Notes: generated by a model not told the origin, from the sequence alone. A stretch of DNA of 64,000 nucleotides from Smithellaceae bacterium (GCA_028693285.1 JAQUVQ010000003.1:34104-98103), one strand, 5' to 3'. Shown: positions 1 to 9,663, counted from the stretch's first letter. Translations and numbers: made by a program.

Positions 1-1651
1 CCACCAGGGAGGCGACAATGATGCTGTGGTGGTAGGTGCCCGGCGCTTCAATGATCATTTTCTGAAAAAGGGGCTGGTTGAGATTGGCCAGCTCCAGGAG
101 CTTGATGTACGTGATGAATCCGAAGAGGCTTTCAAAAACAGGGGTAAAACCGGCCACCAGGATTCCGGTGATCAGCCCGCCGAAGAGGCCCATGGCCAGA
201 CGCAGAACCAGATCCTCCAGCAGGCGTCCGGTCAGCAGATTCAGGCTGAGAATGGCGGCAATGTTGACGACGCCGAGAAAGATGCCGACCTTTAAAAAAG
301 TGGAGCGCTGACGGCTGTTGACGATATGGTAGGAGGCGGCAACCGACCCCAGAAACGAGAAAAGCGGAAAAAGAATTTTTTCTTCAAAAAGCAGACTGAT
401 CAGAAACGAGGTTAAAACGCTCATGATCATGGCCACGTTCCGGTTCACCAGAACGGCGATAATCATGGCGCCCATGGCGAAGGGAATGGCGAAATAGCAG
501 GCGTCCACCGGAAGGGAAGGGAAAGCCCGGTTGACGGCGACCGAAATGAAAATTCCCGCTTTCACGACAAAGATTTGCAGGAGGGCGACGATGGCGAACA
601 CCAGGAAGTCCACGTTGGACCGGGGCGATGTTTTCAGCCAGTTCCGGGTGCGCCAGAAATACAGAAGCAGGGTCAAAAACAGGACAATGCAGAAAATGCC
701 CGCGATGACCGCGAGATTGGAGATGTTGTTGTCCGCGGCGGTCTTGTGAAGGGCCTCCAGCTTGGCCAGCTCCAGATAGCCGATTTTATCCCCTTCCCGC
801 ACAATCATCTCGTTTTTCTGCACCTGGAAATACACCGGCTTGACGGCCTCTTTCGCGGAGGCGGTTTTTTGGGCCGTTGCTTCCGGGCTGCGGATGAGAT
901 TGGGCGCGATCATTTTTTTCAAAAAAGAAAACGAGGCCCGTCTGGCGTCTGGCTGGTCGCTCCGGATCGAGGCATGAACCTTCCTGAGCAGCGCCGGACC
1001 GGTGTCTTTCATGTGCAGAATGGACGACACCTCTTTGGTGTTTTCCTCCTGCCTCGTCAGGGTGTTGACAATGGTAATGCCTTTTTCCCGTTCATGATTC
1101 TGGAAGGCGCTTGCGGTGACGAGCGTCTTGTCGTAAAAGGCGAAAATCACCCGGGATAATTTCTGCAGCAGTTCATCGGAAAATGCGTTGGCTTTCAGGA
1201 AGGCGTATTCCTCCTGCGTGAGCGCGACGCCCAGGGAGTTTTCCAGAAGAGTTTTCCCGTCGGGTTTCTCCGGCTGTCCGGCCGCCTGCGCGAAGGATTG
1301 CCTGATTTTCGCCCTGATCGTCATGGCGGTTTCCGGATCATATTCATAGACCGGACGAACGCCGGCCGCGGCTTCGGTTTGCTTCAGCCTTGTGGATTGA
1401 ATGTCCTCCACCAGGAATTCGCGGTCGGCCTTGATGTTCTCCTGCACAATCATGCCGTGGCGGTAAACCGGTTTGGAAACGTAGAATTGCGGAGCGAGAA
1501 GGGCCGTCAGGCCCGCGCTCAAAAGGATGGCGATCGCCCATCGCTGGAAAATGACATCCTTCAGGAAAGAAAAAGAGAAGGGATGCTTTTCCTTCCATTT
1601 CCGAAAAAAGGACAGGATCTTTTCCGATGTCGAATCCAGGAAATTGTTCAT
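1..1651 (-). CDS. 7TM-HD family membrane phosphohydrolase (PgpH/YqfF-like), 3' end cut off by window edge
   Basis: Reading the minus strand from the ATG at 1651 gives 550 codons that run off base 1. The start is MNNFLDSTSEKILSFFRKWK, followed by a first membrane segment (about residues 38-55), a long extracytoplasmic 7TMR-HDED-like region, several hydrophobic helices (about 320-500), and the beginning of the HD domain (ELANLN..., EAPGTYHHSIIV). Known members hydrolyse cyclic di-AMP; that activity is not established here because the catalytic HD residues mostly lie outside the window. It starts 8 bases after the phoH stop, the phoH-yqfF order known from many bacteria (ybeY usually follows). 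Confidence 0.88.
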   Translation of the reverse strand, partial: MNNFLDSTSEKILSFFRKWKEKHPFSFSFLKDVIFQRWAIAILLSAGLTALLAPQFYVSKPVYRHGMIVQENIKADREFLVEDIQSTRLKQTEAAAGVRPVYEYDPETAMTIRAKIRQSFAQAAGQPEKPDGKTLLENSLGVALTQEEYAFLKANAFSDELLQKLSRVIFAFYDKTLVTASAFQNHEREKGITIVNTLTRQEENTKEVSSILHMKDTGPALLRKVHASIRSDQPDARRASFSFLKKMIAPNLIRSPEATAQKTASAKEAVKPVYFQVQKNEMIVREGDKIGYLELAKLEALHKTAADNNISNLAVIAGIFCIVLFLTLLLYFWRTRNWLKTSPRSNVDFLVFAIVALLQIFVVKAGIFISVAVNRAFPSLPVDACYFAIPFAMGAMIIAVLVNRNVAMIMSVLTSFLISLLFEEKILFPLFSFLGSVAASYHIVNSRQRSTFLKVGIFLGVVNIAAILSLNLLTGRLLEDLVLRLAMGLFGGLITGILVAGFTPVFESLFGFITYIKLLELANLNQPLFQKMIIEAPGTYHHSIIVASLV

Positions 1652-1659
1652 GGCCACGT

Positions 1660-2652
1660 TCAACTTTTTTGGTTTTTGTTTTCTTTTTCCCAGGATGCGT
1701 AGGCGGAGATCACATCGGCCACCAGGGGGTGGCGGACGACGTCCACCTGCGAAAAATGAACAATGCGGACGGCCGGTATATTTCTGAGAACGGCCGCCGC
1801 CTCGACCAGGCCGGAGGATCTCTCCGTCGGCAGATCAATCTGGGTGATGTCGCCGGTGACGACCGCTTTGGAGCAAAACCCCAGCCGCGTGAGAAACATT
1901 TTCATCTGTTCCGACGTGGTGTTCTGGGCTTCGTCCAGGATGATGAAAGAGTCGTTCAGAGTCCGGCCGCGCATAAACGCGATCGGCGCCACCTCGATGA
2001 GCCCCTTGCCGATCAGCGCGTTCGCTTTTTCCATGTCCACCATGTCATAGAGCGCGTCATACAGGGGGCGCAGGTAGGGGTTCACTTTTTCGGCCAGATC
2101 GCCCGGCAGGAAACCCAGCCGCTCACCCGCTTCCACGGCGGGGCGGGTCAGAATGATCCGCTGGACCTTTCTTTCCAGAAGGCAGGACACGGCCATCGCC
2201 ATGGCCAGGTATGTTTTTCCCGTGCCGGCGGGTCCGATGGCCAGCACCATGTCGGCGTTTCTCATGGAATCAATGTAGCGGCGCTGGGCGACGCTTTTCG
2301 GCGCGATGACCCGTTTTTTGGAGGAGATGAAAACCGTGTCCAGAAATACATGGGACAGGTCAAAATCAATGTCCTGGGAAAGAATCCGGTGGGCGTAGTC
2401 AAAATCCGAGAGCTCGACGTGCAACCCTTTGAGCATCAGGTCGCAGAGCTGCCGGATGACGCCCGACACAACCGCGACGGCCGCCTCTTCGCCGGAAATA
2501 GAAAGCGTGTTCCCCCAGGGCTTGATTTTGACGTCTTCAAGCTTTTCGAGAAGCTTCAGGTGCCGGTCGTGTTCGCCGCACAGATTCCGAAGCAGATTCG
2601 AGTCCGCGAAGGAAATCTTTTCCGCTCTCGCGCTTTTCGTTGATTTTGTCAA
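1660..2652 (-). CDS. phoH: PhoH family ATPase
   Basis: 330 residues, usual for PhoH/YbeZ. An N-terminal KH-like part is followed by a P-loop ATPase core with Walker A GPAGTGKTYLAMA, a Walker B-like FIILDEAQN, and the family motif TRPAVEAGERLGFLPGDL. The start is a TTG at 2652, preceded by AGAGG nine bases upstream; no ATG in frame fits better. PhoH proteins are cytoplasmic ATPases linked to RNA metabolism and ribosome maturation together with YbeY. The gene leads a short operon with the 7TM-HD gene directly downstream. Confidence 0.93.
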   Translation of the reverse strand: MTKSTKSARAEKISFADSNLLRNLCGEHDRHLKLLEKLEDVKIKPWGNTLSISGEEAAVAVVSGVIRQLCDLMLKGLHVELSDFDYAHRILSQDIDFDLSHVFLDTVFISSKKRVIAPKSVAQRRYIDSMRNADMVLAIGPAGTGKTYLAMAMAVSCLLERKVQRIILTRPAVEAGERLGFLPGDLAEKVNPYLRPLYDALYDMVDMEKANALIGKGLIEVAPIAFMRGRTLNDSFIILDEAQNTTSEQMKMFLTRLGFCSKAVVTGDITQIDLPTERSSGLVEAAAVLRNIPAVRIVHFSQVDVVRHPLVADVISAYASWEKENKNQKS

Positions 2653-2780
2653 AAAAATCCGCCTCTAAAAGGTTGATCTCCGCCATTGTCCAACCGTTTT
2701 ACCGGTGATCTTTGCGATGGCCATGGCCCCGTTGAACGAGGAGGCTATCTATCATCAAGATAACGGCATTGCAATACAAT

Positions 2781-4028
2781 TTAAGCCTGCAAAAACAGAT
2801 GGGCGAAGACCTTGGCGTTGCCCGTCATGTTGTCCACCGGGCAGTTTTCGTCCGGCTGATGGGCTTTCATGTTGGTTTTGGACCAGACGGCCGCCGGCAG
2901 GCCCCGTTTCCTCAGATAGGCGGCGACGGTTCCCGCACCGACGCCGCCGGCCGCGGCCCGAACGCGGTAAACCCGGTCGACGGCGTTTTGCAGGGCGAGG
3001 ACGACGGGCGCGTCGTCCGGCGTGGAAGGAGCGGGGTCAACGCGCTGATGAATGGAAATTTCAATCGTTACGCCATGGTTTTTTTCGACTTCCCGCTTGA
3101 TGGCTTCAATTTCAAAAAGCACGTCGTCGAGTTTGTACCGGGGCAGGATTCGGCAATCCATGCAGAAGACGTCTTCTCCCGGAATCGTGTTGATGTTGCC
3201 GACGTTGGCTTCCTTCTTCGTGGGTTCGAAGGTGCTGACGGGAGGATCAAAAAGAGGGTCTTGTGCGTCGAAGATTTCGCGCAGCTTTGTCAGTTGCGTC
3301 ACGAAGGAAGAGGCGGCGGAAAAAGCGTTGATTCCGAGCTGCGGTTTGCTGCCGTGGCACTGCTTTCCGGTGGTTTTAAAGCCCAGCCAGAGAATGCCTT
3401 TTTCGGCGACTTCAATCAGTGACCCTTCGGAATCTCCTGAATCCGGCGCCACAATCCAGTCCCCGGAACCGAAAATCTTTTCCGGCAGGGCGAGGAGATG
3501 CTGCACGCCTTTTTCGCTGGAGGTTTCCTCGTCGGATACGAACAGCAGGTTGATCGTGGAGCGGGGAACGATGCCCTCCGCAAGCAGCGCCCTGGCGGCA
3601 AAAATGGAAGCCGCCATATCCTGCTGATTGTCTTCCGTGCCCCGGCCGTACACGCAATCGTCCTTTACATAGGCATGGTAGGGATCGGCGCTCCAGAGGC
3701 CCGGCTCGCCCGGAGGGACGATGTCCAGATGCGTAATGATCCAGACGCTGCGGGCGTTGTTCGTTCCCGGAATGGACGCAAGAAAGTTCGGGCGCAGTCC
3801 GTCCGAAACCGAGGGATCCGGCGCGTCAAAATGCCGGAAAATCGTAAAGCCCATATCGGACAGATGCTTTTGCAGCGTCCGGGCTTTGGGCATTTCGCCG
3901 TCGCCGCCGTTTGCCGGACCGACGGCCGGAACGGCCGTCAGCGCTTTTTGCAGGTCGATCATGTCCCCGCGCCAGGCATCAATTCTGCGGGATACTTTTT
4001 CAAAAAGAACTTCGTCGATCATCATCAA
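2781..4028 (-). CDS. M20 family metallopeptidase / deacylase
   Basis: 415 residues. M20 di-zinc motifs are in order: WIITHLDIVPPGE, YGRGTEDNQQ, SDEETSSEKG, VAPDSGDS, and the C-terminal AHQPDEN histidine. The family hydrolyses peptides or N-acyl amino acids (ArgE, DapE, carboxypeptidase G2 relatives). It resembles the diaminopropionate/M20 dipeptidase-like group, but the substrate cannot be read from sequence. No signal peptide, so cytoplasmic. The first three codons are Met with an SD-like GAGG just upstream, so the exact start is uncertain by a few residues. It lies 8 bases downstream of the M16 pair and is probably co-transcribed. Confidence 0.88.
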   Translation of the reverse strand: MMMIDEVLFEKVSRRIDAWRGDMIDLQKALTAVPAVGPANGGDGEMPKARTLQKHLSDMGFTIFRHFDAPDPSVSDGLRPNFLASIPGTNNARSVWIITHLDIVPPGEPGLWSADPYHAYVKDDCVYGRGTEDNQQDMAASIFAARALLAEGIVPRSTINLLFVSDEETSSEKGVQHLLALPEKIFGSGDWIVAPDSGDSEGSLIEVAEKGILWLGFKTTGKQCHGSKPQLGINAFSAASSFVTQLTKLREIFDAQDPLFDPPVSTFEPTKKEANVGNINTIPGEDVFCMDCRILPRYKLDDVLFEIEAIKREVEKNHGVTIEISIHQRVDPAPSTPDDAPVVLALQNAVDRVYRVRAAAGGVGAGTVAAYLRKRGLPAAVWSKTNMKAHQPDENCPVDNMTGNAKVFAHLFLQA

Positions 4029-4036
4029 ACCTCAAA

Positions 4037-5467
4037 TCAGGGCTGGGGAACAATCTGCGCCGGCGCCGGCCAGTTTTCCGGCCATGCGCCGAAACGGTCC
4101 GCGTCGCCGACGATCAGCGTCAATCTTCTATTTTCATGGAGAAAGGCCGCGGCGATGCGGCGAATGTCTTCCAGCGTCACCGCTTCGATTTTTTCCCGGT
4201 AGGTCGTCAGGTAATCGGCGGGCAGCTTCTCGTATTCGTTTTTCATTTGCTCGAAGGCAATCTGTCTTGGCTGTTCAAAGGAAAAGATGAAGCTGTTGAT
4301 GATCGATCGCTTCGCCCAGTCCAGTTCGGCCCGAGCAATGGACCCGGCCGCCGCGTCGCGCAGAATGGATTCGATCAGGGAAATCGCCTGAAAGGTCGAA
4401 GCCGTCTTGGTGAAGGCGTAGGTTCCGAAAACACCGTAGTTGGACCGCGCGCGGTAGAAGCTGCCGGCGCTGTAGGCCAGGCCTTCCTCATTGCGCACGG
4501 CGCTGAAAATCCGGGAGGAAAATCCGCCGCTGCCGATCAGAAAATCCAGAACCTCGAAAGCGTAAAAATCCGGGTGGTTCTTGCTGATCGTCAGTTCCCC
4601 GCCGACCACCGTGGATTGCGGGATCGGTTTGCGGATCAGGAAAAAGCCCCGGCCTCCCTGTCGGGGGGCGGCCGGAATGTCATGAACGAGGCGGGGAATC
4701 TTCGCATCGCCGAAAACTTGTTCGATTTTTTTTACGGCTTCTTCACGGGAGATGTCACCGGATACCGCCAGCAGCATGTTGGCCGGCGAAAAGTATTCGC
4801 GGTGGAACGAAATCAGATCCTTGCGCGAAATGTTGTCCAGGGAGGCGGAGGTCGCGTAGCGGCCCCGCGGGTCGCCGGGATAGAGAAGCCGGTTGAACTC
4901 GCGAAAGGCCAGTGTTTGCGGATTGTCCACCGTCCGCCGCAGTTCCTCTTTCTTTAATGCCAGCGCCTCCTGAATCTTTTTTTCTTCAAAGGCAGGCTCC
5001 AGAAGCATCCGGGAGAGAAGATCGAGGCATTCATCCAGGTCGCTTTTCAAAAAGATGAAGTGAATGGAGGCGGAATCGAGCGACATGGAAATGGACGGAG
5101 AAGCGGCCAGAAAATCCAGGCGCCGGTCCATTTCGCCGCTTCCGAGTTTTGCCGTTCCGCCTGTGCGCATCACCGAGGCGGTAATTTCCGCAAGTCCTTC
5201 TTTTCCCGCGGGGTCGTGCAAAGTTCCCGTCCGCACCAGTGCCGTCAGGGAAACCAGCGGCAATTCGCTGTCCTGCAGATAAAACAAAAACATGCCGTTT
5301 TTAAGCGCAATCCGCTGGGCCTGCGGCATGCGGAATTCCAGCGCGGGATACCGGATTTGATCCGGAGGAATCCAGGGGGGTGCGGTGTGTGCGGCCTGGG
5401 GCGCTGCAAGAAAGATCAATGCGAGCAGCAGTCCGGCTGTGCAAAATATCGTTTTTTTACTTTTCAT
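4037..5467 (-). CDS. M16 family peptidase-like protein, non-catalytic subunit
   Basis: 476 residues with an N-terminal signal peptide (hydrophobic stretch around residues 10-25, AAHTA cleavage region). The two M16 lobes are recognisable, including the C-terminal lobe segment FLIRKPIPQSTVVGGE, but the HxxEH zinc motif expected near residue 75-90 is absent (LHDPAGKEGLAEI stands there). Known M16B systems pair an active and an inactive subunit. It overlaps the catalytic partner upstream by 11 bases, which supports a periplasmic heterodimer acting in peptide turnover or processing (inference). Confidence 0.9.
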   Translation of the reverse strand: MKSKKTIFCTAGLLLALIFLAAPQAAHTAPPWIPPDQIRYPALEFRMPQAQRIALKNGMFLFYLQDSELPLVSLTALVRTGTLHDPAGKEGLAEITASVMRTGGTAKLGSGEMDRRLDFLAASPSISMSLDSASIHFIFLKSDLDECLDLLSRMLLEPAFEEKKIQEALALKKEELRRTVDNPQTLAFREFNRLLYPGDPRGRYATSASLDNISRKDLISFHREYFSPANMLLAVSGDISREEAVKKIEQVFGDAKIPRLVHDIPAAPRQGGRGFFLIRKPIPQSTVVGGELTISKNHPDFYAFEVLDFLIGSGGFSSRIFSAVRNEEGLAYSAGSFYRARSNYGVFGTYAFTKTASTFQAISLIESILRDAAAGSIARAELDWAKRSIINSFIFSFEQPRQIAFEQMKNEYEKLPADYLTTYREKIEAVTLEDIRRIAAAFLHENRRLTLIVGDADRFGAWPENWPAPAQIVPQP

Positions 5468-6983
5468 GGGTTTCCGCGCCTTTTCTGGAAGCGGGCTTCC
5501 GGTTTAAAAACGCGACGGTGCGGTTTTCCGCCGTAAGGTACCGGACGGCCGCCGCCCGAACCTCGCCGGCCGTCACCTTTTGTATTCTGGGCAGGTAATC
5601 GGAAAAGTACCGGTAATCCCCCAAAAGCAGTTCGTAATAGGAAAGAATGGACGCCAGTTCGGAATTGGAATCCAGGCTTTTGATGTAGTCCATCTTCAGC
5701 TGGTTTTTGGCCCGGGCCAGTTCCTCTTCCGTCACGGAATGGGTCTTGATCGATTCGATCTCCTCAATAATGGCCGCCTGAAGTTCTTCGTTAGTGTGGG
5801 GGTGGCGCGGCCGCGCAAAAATCGTGAAGAGGTTGGAGTATCTCGAGGCGGGCACGCCGTTCACCACGCTGACACTGTCCGCGATCTGCCGCTCTGTCAC
5901 CAGCTTGTCGTACAGACGGCTGGTTCTGCCTTTGCCGAGAATCGCCTCCAGGACATCGAGCACATAATCATCCTGCGCGGGCGGCGCCGGTTTGTGGTAG
6001 CCGATGATCATCGACGGGCTTGCGTCGAACTCAACCTCGACCTTTCGCTCGGCTCTTTGCTCCGGTTCGGAAGGAATCCGCGCGGAAGGCGCGCCGGCAT
6101 CGGGAATCCGCCCGAAATAACGGCGAATCAGGTCCATCGTTTTTGAAGGGTCGACATCCCCGACCACGGCAATGCAGATCCGCCCGGGTGACCGGTATTT
6201 CCGGTGGATGCCGCGGATCGCCGCCGGGCTCAGGAAGGTCAGATCCATGGGCAATCCTATGATCGGAATGCCGTAGGGATGGGTCGTGTAGGCCCGGCCC
6301 AAAAAGGCTTCATAGAGCTTGCCGTCGGGGCTTGCCTCCACTCGCTGCCTTCTTTCCTCCAGGATGACGTCCCGCTCCGTGTAAAACTGACGGAAAACGG
6401 GATGCAGAAGGCGGTCGGATTCAATGCGCGCCCAGAGTTCGATCTTGTTGGCGGGAAGGTTGATGTAGTAGGTGGTCATGTCCTGACCCGTTGCCGCGTT
6501 CATGCCGGATGCGCCGTTTTCCGTGTAGAGGCGGTCAATTTCATTGGGGATGAAATCCCGGAGATGCCCGTTCTGCAGCTTTTTGAGACGCTCTTCCAGG
6601 CGGCGAATTTTCCGGGGATCGGCCGAACCCTGCTTTTTGCGTTCGCGGTCCAGTTGTTCGCCGGTTTTTTCAATGCGCGAAAGCAGCTTCTTTTCCGCCG
6701 GGTAATTTTTTGCGCCGATGGTCGTCGTTCCCTTGAACATCATGTGCTCAAGGAAGTGGGCCGCGCCGCTCTGCCCCGGGATTTCATCAACGGCGCCCAC
6801 CCGGTAGCGGATGAACAGGGAAACGGTCGGGCTGAATTTGCGCTCCATGATCAGGACGGTCAGACCGTTTTGCAGCCTGGCCTTCACGATTTTCTTCTCC
6901 AGGTCCACCGCCAGCGCAGGCAGCGCCTGGCACAACAACAGCAGCAGCCCGAAGGCAATCCAGATTTTATTCCTTGTCCGCAT
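5457..6983 (-). CDS. M16 family zinc peptidase, catalytic subunit
   Basis: 508 residues from the ATG at 6983, chosen because GGAGG lies just upstream and it begins a clear signal peptide (MRTRNKIWIAFGLLLLLCQA). The zinc motif HFLEH is present in GAAHFLEHMMFKGT, with the downstream glutamate in ERDVILEERRQRVE. A charged insert follows the zinc motif (KKLLSRIEKTGEQLDRERKK region), a feature of periplasmic M16 peptidases of the pitrilysin/PqqL type. Start and stop overlap the small membrane gene (17 bases) and the non-catalytic partner (11 bases), so the three genes are probably translated from one mRNA. Confidence 0.93.
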   Translation of the reverse strand: MRTRNKIWIAFGLLLLLCQALPALAVDLEKKIVKARLQNGLTVLIMERKFSPTVSLFIRYRVGAVDEIPGQSGAAHFLEHMMFKGTTTIGAKNYPAEKKLLSRIEKTGEQLDRERKKQGSADPRKIRRLEERLKKLQNGHLRDFIPNEIDRLYTENGASGMNAATGQDMTTYYINLPANKIELWARIESDRLLHPVFRQFYTERDVILEERRQRVEASPDGKLYEAFLGRAYTTHPYGIPIIGLPMDLTFLSPAAIRGIHRKYRSPGRICIAVVGDVDPSKTMDLIRRYFGRIPDAGAPSARIPSEPEQRAERKVEVEFDASPSMIIGYHKPAPPAQDDYVLDVLEAILGKGRTSRLYDKLVTERQIADSVSVVNGVPASRYSNLFTIFARPRHPHTNEELQAAIIEEIESIKTHSVTEEELARAKNQLKMDYIKSLDSNSELASILSYYELLLGDYRYFSDYLPRIQKVTAGEVRAAAVRYLTAENRTVAFLNRKPASRKGAETHEK

Positions 6984-7206
6984 GGTCCTCCTCAGGGGCC
7001 GGATTTCCCGGAAAAAAACGAAAAACCGCGTAGAGAATTCCGGCGATGCAAAACAAAATGATGAAAGAGGCCGCAAACAGCGTCATCACGAATTCCAGCG
7101 GATTGGCCAGTTGAAAGGAGCTTTTCAGGAGAAGGACGCCGAACACCAGAAAAAATCCGGACAACAGAAAAATGACGATGTTTTTAATTCGAATCAGAAG
7201 TTCCAT
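6967..7206 (-). CDS. small two-helix membrane protein
   Basis: 79 residues from ATG 7206 (a TTG two codons earlier is also possible). Two hydrophobic segments (about residues 9-29 and 40-65) are followed by a polar tail rich in acidic residues (NPAPEEDHADKE). I do not recognise a family. It overlaps the end of the radical SAM gene by 23 bases and the start of the M16 peptidase by 17, and this tight packing supports a real gene although the RBS is weak. Confidence 0.7.
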   Translation of the reverse strand: MELLIRIKNIVIFLLSGFFLVFGVLLLKSSFQLANPLEFVMTLFAASFIILFCIAGILYAVFRFFPGNPAPEEDHADKE

Positions 7207-8572
7207 TCCCAAAACCGTTTTCTTTCGGCAGCGCTTGAATGCGCTCTTTCATCCCGCGATAAGCCTCATAACTGAAATCATTGTTGCGGCAGCACAACAG
7301 AGTGTTGTTATGATACAGAGGCTCGCGCTGAATGTCAAATATGGAAGCGGCGACGGCTTCCGGCCACATGGGGGTTCCCGGAATCGGCGAGTACTCGGCC
7401 AGCACGGGCCTTGCGCCGCACCGGACGACAAAATCGATGCTCTCTTCCACCTCCCGGGCTTGCTGGCCCGGCAGGCCGCACAAAAGGTAAACTCCGATGT
7501 CCCGTGTTTTGTATCCTGCCTCTTTCAGATGCGCGACCGCGCGCTTCAGTTCCTCATTTCGCACCTTGCCGCCGGTTTCCCGCTGCGCCTCGAAATTGGC
7601 TGTTTCAAAGCCGAAGCGAATCGTTTTGAAGCCGGATTCAAAGAGCAGACGGCTGAGCGGCGCGTCGATTTCCCGGACATGCAGGCCGTTCGGGCAGTGA
7701 AACCGGCAGGATAGATTGCGTCTTTGAATGTCGTGAAGCAGAGGAATGATCAGGCTTTCGGGATCGGCCAGAAGGGCGTCGTCGTAGAAGCTGAAATCCA
7801 TGACGCCGAATCGCCGATGCCAGTATTCGATCTCGTCTGCGACTTTTCCGGGATTGCGCTTCATATGCCGGTCGTAAAACAAATGGGAGGAACAGTAGCT
7901 GCAGCGGTAGGGACAGCCCAGCGAAGTGATGATGGGAACCTGGTCAATCCGGCCCAACAGGTCAAACGCAGGGTAGGGCAGGGCATCCAGATCGTCTTCT
8001 TCGGGATTGAAGACGATGTCTTCTCCAAAAACGCTTCGCATCAACTCGAGAATCTGCTTTTCACCCCGTCCGCGAACAACGAAATCCGCCCCAGAATTTG
8101 CCGCCGCATGATCATGGCAAAGGGAGGCATACTTTCCTCCCAGGATGACGGGAACGCCCGGCAGCATCTCCTTGAGTATTTTAATCACGTCAAAAACCCC
8201 GGGATACCAGTAGGTCATCATGGACGTGACCAGCACGACATCCGTATCGGAGAAGCGTGCAATCTCTTTTCGGAAAACGGACGGATCCATTCCATATCGG
8301 CAGTAGCTGCGGTCAATCGCCTCGAGGCAGGACGGCTTTTCAATGACCTGCCGGAAGAAGCGGCCATGCCCGTAAGCGTGGCGTTTGGGCGCTTTGCCGC
8401 TTTTTTGCAGCATGAGCGAATTATAAGGATCAAGGCAATCAATGCAGGAAATGCGATGATGGTTGGCGCGCAGCAGCCCGCCCAGGTATAAAAGCCCCAG
8501 GGGTTTCAGCCAGAAATCATAAGCCGCAAAATCATAAATCCAGGGATTGATTAACAGAACCTTCTTGCTCAT
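7184..8572 (-). CDS. B12-binding domain radical SAM protein
   Basis: 462 residues. The N-terminal part (about 1-190) looks like the cobalamin-binding fold of this class (KVLLINPWIYDFAAYDFW, then LGGKYASLCHDH), without a classical DxHxxG. The radical SAM core follows with the cluster motif CPYRCSYC near residue 220 and a glycine-rich SAM-binding stretch. Such enzymes perform methylations or rearrangements, but the substrate is not evident. It is the first gene of a minus-strand run with the small membrane protein and M16 pair; functional linkage is unclear. It is divergent from dtd. Confidence 0.9.
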   Translation of the reverse strand: MSKKVLLINPWIYDFAAYDFWLKPLGLLYLGGLLRANHHRISCIDCLDPYNSLMLQKSGKAPKRHAYGHGRFFRQVIEKPSCLEAIDRSYCRYGMDPSVFRKEIARFSDTDVVLVTSMMTYWYPGVFDVIKILKEMLPGVPVILGGKYASLCHDHAAANSGADFVVRGRGEKQILELMRSVFGEDIVFNPEEDDLDALPYPAFDLLGRIDQVPIITSLGCPYRCSYCSSHLFYDRHMKRNPGKVADEIEYWHRRFGVMDFSFYDDALLADPESLIIPLLHDIQRRNLSCRFHCPNGLHVREIDAPLSRLLFESGFKTIRFGFETANFEAQRETGGKVRNEELKRAVAHLKEAGYKTRDIGVYLLCGLPGQQAREVEESIDFVVRCGARPVLAEYSPIPGTPMWPEAVAASIFDIQREPLYHNNTLLCCRNNDFSYEAYRGMKERIQALPKENGFGNGTSDSN

Positions 8573-8668
8573 GGGGTGTCTTTAGCATACAAGCCCATAA
8601 TTTACAAAGTGCATGAAGCATATGTCGAGAGGCAATTCGTGATCAGCAGCAGGATTTTCAGAAAGAAC

Positions 8669-8697
8669 TTGAAGACTGGGGCAATTGTTGCTAACAT
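8669..8697 (+). promoter_or_regulatory. candidate sigma-70-type promoter for dtd-guaB-dnaE run
   Basis: TTGAAG (8669-8674), 17-base spacer, TAACAT (8692-8697). The dtd start codon lies 26 bases downstream, and an AAGGG ribosome site lies between. Assigned by eye only. Confidence 0.5.
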
Positions 8698-8722
8698 GCC
8701 CAAACTTTTTAAGGGATGCTTC

Positions 8723-9172
8723 ATGCGGGCAGTACTTCAAAGAGTTGACCGGGCCGGCGTCAACATAAATTCACGATTATTTTCCTCTATTTCGCAAGGG
8801 TTGCTGGTATTGCTTGGCGTGGAAAAAGGCGATTCCCGGAAAGACGCGGATTATGTTCTGGAAAAAACAGTCAATTTGCGAATATTTGAGGATGAACAGG
8901 GAAAGATGAACCGCTCGCTTGCCGACATTGGCGGCGAAATGATGGTGGTTTCGCAGTTTACACTGCTGGCCGACTGCGTCAAGGGGCGAAGGCCGTCGTT
9001 TGCCGGGGCGGAAGAGCCGGAGAAGGCCAATGAGCTGTATGAATATTTTGTGTCCGAGGCGTCTATGAAGGTGAAGAAGCTGGCCACCGGCAGGTTTCAG
9101 GAAATGATGCAAATCGAACTGATCAACAACGGACCGGTGACGATTCTGCTCGACAGCAGGAAAACGGTTTGA
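8723..9172 (+). CDS. dtd: D-aminoacyl-tRNA deacylase (D-Tyr-tRNA deacylase)
   Basis: 149 residues, the normal length. The ATG at 8723 is chosen because AAGGG lies a few bases upstream and Dtd proteins begin MRAVLQRV as here; the frame stays open upstream but the extra residues do not belong. Active-site motifs SQFTL (MVVSQFTLLADC) and the C-terminal NNGPVT cross-subunit motif are present. Dtd removes D-amino acids and glycine mischarged onto tRNA in the cytoplasm. The next gene begins 2 bases after the stop. Confidence 0.95.
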   Translation: MRAVLQRVDRAGVNINSRLFSSISQGLLVLLGVEKGDSRKDADYVLEKTVNLRIFEDEQGKMNRSLADIGGEMMVVSQFTLLADCVKGRRPSFAGAEEPEKANELYEYFVSEASMKVKKLATGRFQEMMQIELINNGPVTILLDSRKTV

Positions 9173-9174
9173 CC

Positions 9175-9663
9175 ATGAACGAAAACGACATTCGGATCGA
9201 CAAAGACGGGATCTGGTATTACCGCGGCGCGCACATGTTCCGCAAAGACATTTTGTGCATTTTCTTCGAGCACCTGAAGCGGGACGACAGCGGCCGGTAT
9301 TTCATCGAGCTCAACGGAGAAATCTGCGGACTGGAGGTTGAAGACACGGCCTTTGTCGTAACGGCGGTTTGCAAAATCCAGGACGCCTGCGGTTCTGAAA
9401 CACTGGAAATCCTGTTGAGCGACGACCGGAAGGAGGCGCTGGACGCCGGCACGCTGGCCGTCGGCAAAGACAACGTCCTGTATTGCCGCGTGAAAAACAA
9501 CCGGTTCCCCGCGCGCTTTACCCGGAAAAGCTACTATCAACTGGCGGAATTCATTGAGCCCGACGGCGATGAAAACGAATTTTGCGTCGTTTTCGACGGT
9601 CGGAAATATCCGATTGCGCTTGCTTCCCATAACCATGATAACGGAGGAAACCATGTTAGATGA
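9175..9663 (+). CDS. DUF1285-like conserved protein
   Basis: 162 residues from ATG 9175. It resembles DUF1285 proteins: [29 protein letters not shown] and VEDTAFVV match the pattern DG-W-Y-G / RDDGRY / VED-PFVV. No transmembrane segments or catalytic motifs. The function of the family is unknown. It sits between dtd and guaB, with guaB starting inside its last codons (11-base overlap), so translational coupling is likely. Family assignment is from memory of the pattern and could be wrong. Confidence 0.75.
   Translation: MNENDIRIDKDGIWYYRGAHMFRKDILCIFFEHLKRDDSGRYFIELNGEICGLEVEDTAFVVTAVCKIQDACGSETLEILLSDDRKEALDAGTLAVGKDNVLYCRVKNNRFPARFTRKSYYQLAEFIEPDGDENEFCVVFDGRKYPIALASHNHDNGGNHVR

Noticed and set aside
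8576-8722. In-frame extension upstream of dtd
   Set aside because: Dtd homologs start at MRAVLQRV; the extension overlaps the promoter.
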